Positions 18,115-26,236 of a stretch of 64,000 nt of DNA are shown here, piece by piece. Within the stretch, counting starts at the first letter, position 1. Each line of letters starts with the position of its first letter. The translations under genes were made by a program, and so were the position numbers. Location: positions 62,001-126,000 of the forward strand of contig JAEUHY010000015.1 in NCBI GenBank assembly GCA_016795325.1. The letters are read 5' to 3'. Under the pieces are notes generated by a model. That model was given only the letters and a program-made list of their open reading frames with translations, did no database searches and was not told the DNA's origin. Source of the stretch: Planctomycetota bacterium. Lineage in GTDB: Bacteria; Planctomycetota; UBA1135; GCA-002686595.

Positions 18115-19806
18115 TCACGGCAGCGCCGCCCGCAGCGCGAGGGCGCGCGCCAAGTGTTCTGAGGTGAGCTCGTCGGCCCCGTCGAGGTCGGCGAGCGTGC
18201 GCGCGACGCGCCGCAGGGACTGCACGGCGCGTGCGGAGAGGCCGCGCTGGCGTTGAGCGCGCTCCAGGAGCGGGCGCAGTCGTGCGCTGACCGGCGCGTG
18301 AACGTCCAGTTGAGCCGCGTCGAGGTCCGCGTTGCGCGCCGCGCCTTGACGCGCGTGGGCTCGCGCGCGCGCTGCGGCGACGCGGGCGGCGAGTTCGGCG
18401 GCGCTCGTTCCGTTCGTTGACTGCGGAGGCGAGGGCACGCTCGTTCGCCCGGTCGACTGCTGGGTCGACGGTTGGGGCGTCGGTTCCGTCGAGCTGTTTG
18501 TCGAGCTGCTTGTCGGGCCGTTTGTCGAGCTGTTCGCGGTGGCGCTCGTCGAGTGCGTGCTGCGGTTCGAGGCCTCGCCGCGCGCTCCGTGTGCGCTGCG
18601 CGGAGCGAGCTCGTCGAGCGTCGGCGGCGCGAGCTCGATGCGCAGGTCGATGCGGTCGAGCAGCGGGCCCGAGATGCGGCGGCGGTAGCGCTGCACCGCG
18701 GTCGGCGGGCAGGCGCAGGGCGTGCGCGGATGGCCGAGGTAGCCGCACGGGCAGGGGTTCATCGCTGCGAGCAGTTGGAAGCGCGCTTCGAGCTCGAGCT
18801 GGCGGCCGGCGCGGCTGATGCGCACGACGCCTTCCTCCAGCGGCTGGCGCAGCGCTTCGAGCACCTCGCGGCGGAACTCGGGCAGTTCGTCGAGGAACAG
18901 CACGCCGCAGTGCGCGAGCGTGATCTCGCCCGGCGCCGGCGGCGCGCCGCCGCCGACCAGCCCCGCGTAGCTCACCGTGTGGTGCGGCGCGCGGAACGGC
19001 CGTGAGCGCGCGAGGCCGCCGGGCCAGCGGCCCGCCGCGGAGAGCACGCGCGTGATCTCGAGGCGCTCCTCGAGCGTGGGCTCGGGCAGCAGCGTGGCGA
19101 AACGTCGCGCGAGCATGCTCTTGCCCGCGCCGGGCGCGCCGAGGAACAACAAGCCATGACCGCCGGCGGCCGCGACGGCGAGCGCGAATTTGGCGGTCGC
19201 TTGTCCGCGCACCTCGTCGAGCGAAAGCGGCGCGGGCGGCGCGGCGGGGGCCTCGCTCGGCGTGAGCGGAGGCAGCTGGCGCTGCGGCGACACCAGGTGC
19301 CCGAGCACCTGCTCGACGTGCTGCGCGGCGCGCGCGGTGACGCCCGGCGCCCAGGCCGCCTCTTGGGCCGTGACCGTGGCCGCGATGACCTCGCTCACGC
19401 CGTGCTGCGCCGCGGCGAGCGCCGCCGCGAGACCGCCGGGCGAAGCGTGCAGTGCGCCGTCGATACCCAGTTCGCCGAGGAACAGGCGTCCACGCAGCGC
19501 CTTGGGCTCGAAGTGGCCGCAGGCGCACGCGGCGGCGAGCAAGAGCGGAAGGTCGAGGCTTTCGCCGCTCTTGCGCCGTCCCGCGGGCACGAGGTTCAAG
19601 TACAGCCGGCCGTGGGGGAGGTGCAGACCATTCGCTTCGAGCGCGCACACCAGTCGACCCTTGCTCTCGCGAATCACGGGGTCGGGCAAGCCGGTGAGGA
19701 CGACTTCGGTGCGCTCCTTCGTCGCGCCGTCGAAGCGCGCTTCGACGGTGACGAGCTCCGCCTGCGCGCCCTGCAGGCTCGCGCCGAGCACACGGACGGT
19801 CCTCAC
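18115..19806 (-). CDS. comM: YifB/ComM-like Mg-chelatase-fold AAA+ ATPase
   Basis: 563 residues from GTG at 19806. Domain order is: N-terminal ChlI-like domain (about 1-165, with PDPVIRESKGR), AAA+ core (about 190-400) with Walker A LGAPGAGKSML, SRPFRAPHHTVS, Walker B GVLFLDELPEF, and a Cys cluster NPCPCGYLGHPRTPCACPP, then RRISGPLLDRIDLRIEL; a C-terminal Mg_chelatase_C helical domain occupies about 469-563. ComM is a hexameric helicase that supports branch migration during natural transformation. Odd: about 59 Ser/Thr/Asn/Gln/Pro-rich residues (410-468) separate the AAA+ core from the C-terminal domain, much longer than the linker I would expect. comEC is elsewhere in this window. Confidence 0.88.
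   Translation of the reverse strand: MRTVRVLGASLQGAQAELVTVEARFDGATKERTEVVLTGLPDPVIRESKGRLVCALEANGLHLPHGRLYLNLVPAGRRKSGESLDLPLLLAAACACGHFEPKALRGRLFLGELGIDGALHASPGGLAAALAAAQHGVSEVIAATVTAQEAAWAPGVTARAAQHVEQVLGHLVSPQRQLPPLTPSEAPAAPPAPLSLDEVRGQATAKFALAVAAAGGHGLLFLGAPGAGKSMLARRFATLLPEPTLEERLEITRVLSAAGRWPGGLARSRPFRAPHHTVSYAGLVGGGAPPAPGEITLAHCGVLFLDELPEFRREVLEALRQPLEEGVVRISRAGRQLELEARFQLLAAMNPCPCGYLGHPRTPCACPPTAVQRYRRRISGPLLDRIDLRIELAPPTLDELAPRSAHGARGEASNRSTHSTSATANSSTNGPTSSSTNSSTEPTPQPSTQQSTGRTSVPSPPQSTNGTSAAELAARVAAARARAHARQGAARNADLDAAQLDVHAPVSARLRPLLERAQRQRGLSARAVQSLRRVARTLADLDGADELTSEHLARALALRAALP
18403..18579 (-). repeat. Low-complexity Ser/Thr-rich insert inside comM
   Basis: Encodes about residues 410-468 of the ComM-like protein. 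The DNA repeats short variants of GTCGAGCTGTTTGTCGAGCT (around 18490-18545), so the insert probably grew by slippage; the frame is kept open. The encoded stretch is almost entirely Ser, Thr, Asn, Gln, Pro and Gly. Confidence 0.6.
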
Positions 19807-19950
19807 CGCGCACCGCCGTGTCTGCCTCGAGCGAAGGATTCCACCGCGCCGCTGACGAACGGAAACCGCGCGGGTGGCGCAGCATCTGACGAATTTCCGT
19901 GCCCGCTCGCGCTTGATCCACACCGGCCGCACCTCGATCCTCGCCCTCCT

Positions 19951-20283
19951 ATGGACACGTACTACGACCCGGCCGACCTCGCGAAGTTCGCCAAGCTCGG
20001 CGAGCACGCCCCGCAACTCGCCGCGAAGTTCTTCGAGTACTACGGCGCTGTGTTCGCCGACGGAGCGCTGTCGGCGCGCGACAAGGCGCTGGTGGCGCTT
20101 GGCGCTGCGTACGCGGTGCAGTGCCCGTACTGCATCGACGCCTACACGCAGGAGACGCTCAAGCACGGCTGCGATCTCGAGCAGCTCACCGAGGTCACGC
20201 ATGTCGCCGCGGCGATCCGCGGCGGTGCGGTGCTCGCGCACGCGGCGCAGATGAAGAACGCCGCGGCGAAGATGGGCATGTGA
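19951..20283 (+). CDS. Carboxymuconolactone-decarboxylase-like protein of arsenosugar type
   Basis: 110 residues. An AhpD/CMD-type helical fold is indicated by ARDKALVALGAAYAVQCPYCIDAYTQ, with the redox CxxC at about residues 53-56 and a downstream His (AIRGGAVLAHAAQ). Its stop shares the A of the ArsS-type gene start (TGATG at 20281). In the families I know, this small peroxidase-like protein is encoded beside the arsenosugar radical SAM enzyme, and many homologues carry selenocysteine at the first Cys; here the codon is TGC. It is probably a redox partner or lyase in the same pathway; activity unproven. It is divergent from comM across 144 bases. Confidence 0.82.
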   Translation: MDTYYDPADLAKFAKLGEHAPQLAAKFFEYYGAVFADGALSARDKALVALGAAYAVQCPYCIDAYTQETLKHGCDLEQLTEVTHVAAAIRGGAVLAHAAQMKNAAAKMGM

Positions 20284-21401
20284 TGGACGGCTCGCTCAGC
20301 AGCGCCTCGCGCGGGCTTCAGCTCGCGCCCACCCTTGCGCGACGCGGTTCGCCGCTCGCCAGCGGTGCGGCGCAGCTCGCGCGGCTCGGCGCCGCCGCGC
20401 TCAGCGACTCGCTCGGCGGCGATTTCGATGCGCACCTCGAACGCGTGGGGCTGGCCCCGCTGCGCGCGAGCGGCGTCGAGGTGCTCCAGCTCAACCTCGG
20501 CAAGGTCTGCAACCAGACCTGCGCGCACTGCCACGTCGACGCCGGACCCGAGCGCACGGAGTCGATGTCGCGCGAGACCGCAGAGCTCGCCATGCGCGTG
20601 TTGGCGACGACAGCGATTGCGACCGTCGACATCACCGGCGGCGCGCCGGAGCTCAACCCGAACTTCGAATGGCTCGTGCGCGAGGCGCGGCGCCTGGGCC
20701 GGCACGTGATGCACCGCTGCAACCTCACGGTGATCGCCGCGCCGGCGTTCGCGCACCTGCCGAGCTTCTTCGCGGAGCAGCGGGTCGAAGTCGTGTGCTC
20801 GCTGCCGCACTACCGCGCGCTCAACACCGATCGACAGCGCGGCGAAGGCGTGTTCGAACGTTCGATCGCGGCGCTCAAGACGCTCAACGCGCTGGGCTAC
20901 GGCGTCGAAGGCTCGGGGCTCAAGCTCGTGCTCGTCACCAATCCGGTCGGCGCGTTTCTGCCGGCCGGCCAAGCTTCGGCGCAGGCGGAGTGGAAGCGCG
21001 AACTCGCGCGCCTGCACGGCGTCGTGTTCAACGAGCTCTACGCGATCACGAACATGCCGATCAGCCGCTACCTCGAGTGGCTCGACTCCGGCGCGTTGCT
21101 CGAGCGCTACCTGCAGTTGCTGGTCGACTCGTTCAACCCCGCGGCGGCGCGCGGCGTGATGTGCCGCACGATGTTGTCCGTGGGTTGGGACGGTCGGTTG
21201 TACGACTGCGACTTCAACCAAATGCTCGAGCTCGAACTCGGCGAACACGGTGGGGGCGAGCACGGCGACGAGCGCGCATTGCCGCGGCATCTCCGCGAGT
21301 TCGACCTCGCCGCGCTCGAGTCGCGGCGCATCCGCACCGCACGTCACTGCTTTGGTTGCACCGCCGGTGCGGGTTCGTCGTGCGGCGGCGCGACGACCTG
21401 A
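20283..21401 (+). CDS. arsS: ArsS-type arsenosugar radical SAM protein
   Basis: 372 residues. The radical SAM cluster motif is CNQTCAHCHVDAGPERTESM (CxxxCxxC at about residues 77-84), followed by VDITGGAPELNPNFEWLVRE. The C-terminal Cys-rich region includes MCRTMLSVGWDGRLYDCDFN and the end CFGCTAGAGSSCGGA. This is the ArsS/radical-SAM-Cys-rich family, which adds a deoxyadenosyl group to dimethylated arsenic. In related proteins the SSxGG position can be selenocysteine; here it is TGC (Cys). It is coupled to the CMD-like gene. No arsenite methyltransferase gene is in the window, so the arsenic methylation step would have to be encoded elsewhere. Confidence 0.85.
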   Translation: MDGSLSSASRGLQLAPTLARRGSPLASGAAQLARLGAAALSDSLGGDFDAHLERVGLAPLRASGVEVLQLNLGKVCNQTCAHCHVDAGPERTESMSRETAELAMRVLATTAIATVDITGGAPELNPNFEWLVREARRLGRHVMHRCNLTVIAAPAFAHLPSFFAEQRVEVVCSLPHYRALNTDRQRGEGVFERSIAALKTLNALGYGVEGSGLKLVLVTNPVGAFLPAGQASAQAEWKRELARLHGVVFNELYAITNMPISRYLEWLDSGALLERYLQLLVDSFNPAAARGVMCRTMLSVGWDGRLYDCDFNQMLELELGEHGGGEHGDERALPRHLREFDLAALESRRIRTARHCFGCTAGAGSSCGGATT

Positions 21402-21404
21402 GCG

Positions 21405-21430
21405 GCGCGAAGTCGGAAAGTTCTTCGCGC
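21405..21430 (+). terminator. Hairpin after the arsS-type gene
   Basis: Perfect 8-base-pair stem GCGCGAAG/CTTCGCGC around a 10-base AG/T-containing loop, beginning three bases after the stop at 21401. No T tract follows. Plausible transcription end before the secreted-protein locus. Confidence 0.5.
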
Positions 21431-21542
21431 TCCGCGGGCCGTGCGCGGCGGATGGGGCTCGAACGCGCGGCGCTGAAGCGCGCCGGGCTGGGCAGGTCGG
21501 CAATCACGGTTAGTGTCGAAGTCGAGGTCTTCGCACGCCGTC

Positions 21543-23930
21543 ATGCACGCCGCACTTCGCACGCTGGTTGTCGCTCTCTCGCTCTGCTCGTCGGGCGCCG
21601 CGGCGCAAGAAACAACTCGCGCGGGTCCCGACGTGCTCGCGGCGTTGCTCGCGGGAGGACCGACGCACACGGAACGCTGCGAGCCGCGGCAGGCGCCGCG
21701 CGAACTCGCAACGCAGCGCGAATCCGTGCACACCGACTGGGTCGCGGGTGAGTTGTGGGTGCGCGGCGCGAACTACAAGTTGCACGCAGCGCGCCACGTG
21801 CGCTTCCTCCCGTTCTTCAGCTCGTCGGCGCCGCGCCACTATCCGCTCGAGTTCGAACTCCTCGCGCTGCGCTGCGGCGAGCGCGAGCAGGCCTTCGAGC
21901 GCTACAGCGCGCCGCGACTCGACGGCGCCTTCGTGAGCTACGAACGCGGGGCGCTGACGGAGCTCTACGAACTCGCGCCGCGCTCGGTCGAGCAGTCGTT
22001 CGTGATCCACGCTCCGCTGGCGCGCGGCGAACTCGTGCTCGAGCTTGCGCTGCGCACCGAGCTCGCTCCGCAAGCCGACGGCGCGGGCTGGAAGTTCTCG
22101 AACGAGTACGGCGACTTACGCTACGGCGCGGCGGTCGCGCTCGACGCGGACGGGCGCAGGCTCGAGCTCGCCAGCACGCTGGCCGACGGGCGTCTCACGC
22201 TCCGTGTGCCCGCCGAGTTCGCCGAGAGCGCGCGCTATCCGCTCGTCATCGATCCGGTGATCGCCGCGTTCGGCATCGAAGCCACGCCGGCCGAGTCGTT
22301 TTCACCCGACGTGTGCTTCGACGCGACCGGCGCCAGCGTGCTGCACGTGTGGGAGAGCGAGTTCAACGCAAACGACCACGACGTGTGGGGCGACATGTAC
22401 ACGCCCGCCGGCATCCCGCTGTACCGCGGCGGTTGGATCGACAGCACCGTGGATTACTGGGCGCGACCGCGCGCGGCCAATCGCGGAGCTTCGAACCGCT
22501 TTCTGGTCGTCGCGCACGTGCTGAACGCCGCGACCAACCGCATCGAGATCTGGGGCCGCACGCGCGACACGAACACGGCGCTTCTCTCGCCTCCGTTCAA
22601 GATCGCCGGCGGCACGAACTTCGACCTGCTCAACCCGGACGTTGGCGGCGATCCGTATCCGAGCGGAACGAGCTACTTCCTCGTCGCCTACGAGCGCATC
22701 TACACCTTCGCGCAGGACCACGACATCCACGGCAAGCTCGTCACCGATGCCGGAACGCTCGTGAACGGCACGGTCAACATCGACCTGTCGATGTTCACCT
22801 ACGATTCGCGCGTCAGCGTGTCGCGTTCGAACAACTCCGAGCGCTGGAACCTCGCTTGGCAACGCGCGAGTCCGGCCGGCGGGAACGACATCTTCGGCGC
22901 GCGCGTCGAGTGGAACGGCGTGGTTTCGAGTCCCAGTTTTCCGATCGCGGCCACGCTCGTCGACCACAAGAGTCCGGCGGCCTCGAGTTCGCAGCAGGGC
23001 AGCCAGCGTTGGCTGGTCGCGTATGAAGAGGACTTCGGCTCCGATCACGACATCGTGGTGAGCGGCCTCGACGGTGCGAGTGTGCGCTCGACGCTCAACA
23101 TGAGCTCCTACGACGGCGCGTTCTGGTACCAGGACCAGCGGGCGCCGGCGATCGACGGCGATGGCAGCCGCTACGTGTGCGCGTACTCGGAGCTCTACGG
23201 CCAGAGCACGAACGACTACGACCTGTACGCCACGGAATTGCTGTTCAACGGCAATTCGCTCGTCGCGCTCGCGGCGCACCAACCGGTTTCCGCCGACTGG
23301 GGCATCGAGATCGATGCGCGCGTCGCGGCGCACGAGTCGAGCCAACCCTCGGCGAGTTCGCGCGCGTTCGCGATAGCGCTCGCGCGCGAGCCCGACGGCC
23401 AGGCGTTCGTCTCCTTCGACATCCTCGCGGCGCAGTACGAGAGCGGCGCGGGCGGCGCGGTGGCTTCGTTCTGCGACGGAGCGACGGTCGTGTGTCCGTG
23501 CGGCAACGGAGCGTCGACGGTGGGGGGCTGTCCGAACTCCGCGAACTCCGCGGGCGCGCATCTGTCGTGGGGCGGAGCTTCCTCGACGAGTCAGGACACG
23601 CTGCAACTCTTCGTGTCGGGTCTGCCGCCCAACACGACGTGCTTGTTCTTCCAGGGACCGTCGGCGTTGAACGGCGCGACGGGTGCTGTCTTCGGCGACG
23701 GCGTGCGCTGCGTGGCGGCGCCGATCCAACGGCTCGGGCTCAAGACCGCGAGCGGCGCCGGCGGCGCGCTGTTCCCGGGGCCGGGTGATCCGTCGCTCTC
23801 GCTCACCGGCGCCATCCCCGCCGCTGGCGCGACGGTCGTCTACCAAGTCTGGTACCGCAATCCCGGCGCGTTCTGCGGCGGCGCGACAACGAACTACAGC
23901 AACGCACTCGTGGCCGCCTGGGCGCCGTGA
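21543..23930 (+). CDS. Secreted protein with repeat body and C-terminal sorting-like module
   Basis: 795 residues; the start at 21543 (rather than GTG 21513) gives a compact signal peptide HAALRTLVVALSLCSSGAAA. Residues about 30-240 form a beta-rich domain that closes with YPLVIDPVI, a phrase typical of planctomycete secreted proteins. Residues about 245-640 look like a beta-propeller or similar repeat (VLHVWESEFNANDHDVWGDM, IWGRTRD, FLVAYERI, WLVAYEEDFGSDHDIV). The last about 150 residues are a Cys-containing module: CPCGNG, then GGCPNS, DTLQLFVSGLPPNTTCLFFQ, FGDGVRCV, VVYQVWYRNP, ending in LVAAWAP. Function unknown, probably surface-located. A damaged copy of its 3' end lies upstream of the third beta-helix gene (28105-28277). 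Confidence 0.8.
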   Translation: MHAALRTLVVALSLCSSGAAAQETTRAGPDVLAALLAGGPTHTERCEPRQAPRELATQRESVHTDWVAGELWVRGANYKLHAARHVRFLPFFSSSAPRHYPLEFELLALRCGEREQAFERYSAPRLDGAFVSYERGALTELYELAPRSVEQSFVIHAPLARGELVLELALRTELAPQADGAGWKFSNEYGDLRYGAAVALDADGRRLELASTLADGRLTLRVPAEFAESARYPLVIDPVIAAFGIEATPAESFSPDVCFDATGASVLHVWESEFNANDHDVWGDMYTPAGIPLYRGGWIDSTVDYWARPRAANRGASNRFLVVAHVLNAATNRIEIWGRTRDTNTALLSPPFKIAGGTNFDLLNPDVGGDPYPSGTSYFLVAYERIYTFAQDHDIHGKLVTDAGTLVNGTVNIDLSMFTYDSRVSVSRSNNSERWNLAWQRASPAGGNDIFGARVEWNGVVSSPSFPIAATLVDHKSPAASSSQQGSQRWLVAYEEDFGSDHDIVVSGLDGASVRSTLNMSSYDGAFWYQDQRAPAIDGDGSRYVCAYSELYGQSTNDYDLYATELLFNGNSLVALAAHQPVSADWGIEIDARVAAHESSQPSASSRAFAIALAREPDGQAFVSFDILAAQYESGAGGAVASFCDGATVVCPCGNGASTVGGCPNSANSAGAHLSWGGASSTSQDTLQLFVSGLPPNTTCLFFQGPSALNGATGAVFGDGVRCVAAPIQRLGLKTASGAGGALFPGPGDPSLSLTGAIPAAGATVVYQVWYRNPGAFCGGATTNYSNALVAAWAP

Positions 23931-24220
23931 GTTGCACTTTGGTCTTGCGGAAGCTCGCCCTGCGGGACTGATCCTCGCCAGACAACATCGGCGCGGAGTC
24001 AATTTCAACCCGCACCAGGAGTCTCTCCATGGCCAGCTCGCTGCTGTCCCTCATGTTGGTCCTGCCAGGCGTGGTGTTCCTCACGGACATCTACGTCGAC
24101 AAGTCGAATCCCAACTGCGGCGCCGCCACCGGCAGCTAGGCCGCGCCGTATTGCACGATCCAACAGGCGCTGGGCATCGCCGCAAACGGCGACACGATCC
24201 GCGTCGCGCCCGGCACGTAC
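23871..24220 (+). repeat. Duplicated 350-base block, copy A (gene end + leader + beta-helix 5' end)
   Basis: Colinear without gaps with 28218-28567; hand count gives 24 mismatches in 350 bases (15 in the first 158, 9 in the last 192). It comprises the last 20 codons of the gene ending at 23930, the intergenic leader with AGGAG ribosome-binding site, and the first 64 codons of the beta-helix gene. Similarity falls off sharply after 24220. Confidence 0.88.
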
Positions 24221-25866
24221 GTTGAGCAATTGGTCTGGCCCGTCAGCGACGTGGAACTCGTCGGGACCGCTGGCGCGGCCGTGACGATCGTCGACGCGAA
24301 CCTCACCGGCGCCGTGGTGAACATTCCCTTGGGGGCCACGGCGACGATCCACGGCGTCACGCTGCGCAACGGCCAAACAACCACAGGTGTCGGTGCAGGG
24401 ATCCACAACGCGGGGACGCTCACGCTGCGGAACTCGACCGTCAGCGGGAACAAGTGCTTCGACGGGAACGGCGGCGTTGGGATCCTCTCGTCGGGCAGCC
24501 TTACGCTGATCAACTCAACGGTCAGCAACAACCAATTGGTGGGAGGCTACGGCGGAGGTGCTGGGATTCGCTCGTACGCGAGCGCCACGTTGATCGACTC
24601 GACGGTCAGCGGCAACTCGACCACGTCCACTCCTGGAGGCGGATTGTTAGCGGCCAGTGGTTCGGTCACGCTCGTGACCACGCGCATCGAGAACAACGTG
24701 ACCGGATCGGGCACATTCCTCTCGGGCGCCGGTCTCTACGTGCGAGATGCCTTGTCGGTTTCGCTGACCAACTGCACCGTCAGCGGCAACATCATCGCCG
24801 GAGCCTTTGGGGGCTTGAGCGGAGTCGGCGCCGGCATGTTCGTCTGTCAGACCCCATTCTCTGCGAGCGCATCCACCTTCGCCGGCAACTCCGCCAGCTA
24901 CCGTGCGGGCGGAATCTTCGCCTACAAGTGCAACTCGACTGAGCTTCGCAACTGCACCATCAGCGACAACAGTGGGACAGGCTTGCTCACGGTCGTCGCC
25001 GTCAACAGCTCCATCACCGTGCTCAACTGCACGATCGCGGGCAACGCGTCGAGTTATGACTGCGGCGGGTTCTCGCACACCTCCCCGGGGGTCGCGCAGG
25101 TGCGCAACACGCTCACCGCTGGGAACAGCGGCAACTTCGGGGTCTCTCCCGATTTGGACTGCGCGTTCCCGTCGCTCGGCCACAACTTGATTGACTCGAG
25201 CGTTGGCGTGACGGGCTTCACGATCGGCGTGCTGGGCGACCAGGTCGGCGTGGCCAACCCCGGCCTCGCGCCGCTTGCGAACAATGGCGGTCCGACGCAA
25301 ACGCGCGCGCTGTCGCCGGGCCGTCCTGCGATCAACGCGGGTGATCTGCTCGTGTTCGAGCTCTTCGACCAACGCGGCGCGCCGCGCAGCGCCGGCTCGG
25401 CCGCCATCGGCGCATTCGAATCGCAGTCGACGGCGACGTACTGCTCAGCCGGAACCTCGTCGAACGGCTGCGTGGCGCTCATCTCGAGTTCGGGCACGGC
25501 CAGCGCGAGCGCTGCGAGCGGCTTCACCATCTCGGTGGCTTCCGTTCCGGGGCAGCGCCAGGCCTGATCCTCTACGGCGTCGACAACACCGGCTTCACGC
25601 CGACCGTGTGGGGCAGCGGTTCGAGCTTGGTGTGCGTCAAGTCGCCGCTGCAGCGCACGACGGCGCAGCTCTCGGGCGGGACCGCCAACCAGTGCAACGG
25701 CGCGCTGAGCGTCGACTGGAACACGTTCCGCGCCGCGAACCCGACCGCGCTCGGGGCGCCGCTCGCGGCCGGCGACGTTGTGTACGCGCAGGGCTGGTAC
25801 CGCGATCCGCCGGCCTGGAAGTCCACGAGCCTCTCGAACGCGCTGCAGTTCTTCGTCGCTCCGTGA
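24029..25866 (+). pseudogene. Beta-helix paralogue copy 1 (nonsense codon and frameshift)
   Basis: Homologous over its full length to the intact genes at 26237 and 28376. It has the same AGGAG ribosome-binding site and N terminus, but codon 37 is TAG (24137-24139) where copy 3 has CAG, and a G is missing near 25561 (CCAGGCC against CCAGGGCC in copy 2), which ends the frame at 25567. The rest of the C-terminal module continues in another frame to a stop at 25864. The body is a right-handed beta-helix of the choice-of-anchor-Q type (LTLRNSTVSGN coils; NNGGPTQTRALSPG; DQRGAPRS). A fragment from TTG 24230 to 25567 could still be translated, but would lack a signal peptide. One or both lesions could be assembly errors, the deletion more likely than the substitution. 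Confidence 0.85.
25328..25866 (+). repeat. Near-identical 3' block shared by beta-helix copies 1 and 2 (copy A)
   Basis: Aligns with 27467-28006 with about 30 mismatches and one missing base by hand count (about 94 percent). It encodes the end of the helix domain and the whole C-terminal module. Weaker similarity continues about 90 bases into the downstream flank (25867-25960 against 28007-28100). Copy 3 is clearly more distant here. Confidence 0.85.
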
Positions 25867-26236
25867 GCACGCGGCGAGCGTCAGGCCGGGGCAACTGCGG
25901 CGAACATGACGTCTGCTTCACCCAGGCTTGCGCAACCGCACGGGTGGCGCGAGCCGACCTCGCGAGCCGGCCCGTTCCTCGGACTGCGTGAGCCGTCCTT
26001 GACGGTGGCAGCGCCGTCGTCGCCCACTCCAGGGGCCGCCATCGGCCTGACTCGGTCTGACGGCATCCGTGCATGTTGCGACGCCTCGTGCGCGGAGCCG
26101 AAAAGCGCGCGCTCGTCGTCGATCGGGACCCGCTCGATGTGCTTGAGTCGACTGGCGGCGCCCCACACTGCGCGATCGAGGCTTGCTCGCTACCATTCCT
26201 TCCGAGTCGTTTCCCACCGAACTCAGGAGTCAACTC
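25867..26236. other. Intergenic region between beta-helix copies 1 and 2
   Basis: 370 bases. The first about 90 bases are a duplicated flank also found after copy 2. The remainder is unique, encodes nothing recognisable and differs from the leader shared by copies 1 and 3, so copy 2 must have its own promoter. An AGGAG ribosome-binding site lies nine bases before the start at 26237. Confidence 0.5.

Noticed and set aside
20283..21401. Selenocysteine in the ArsS-type and CMD-like proteins
   Set aside because: The relevant codons are TGC, and each TGA at the ends of these frames is an ordinary stop.
26183..26236. Upstream start for beta-helix copy 2 adding 18 residues
   Set aside because: The added codons run through the AGGAG ribosome-binding site shared with the other copies, so the ATG at 26237 is preferred.
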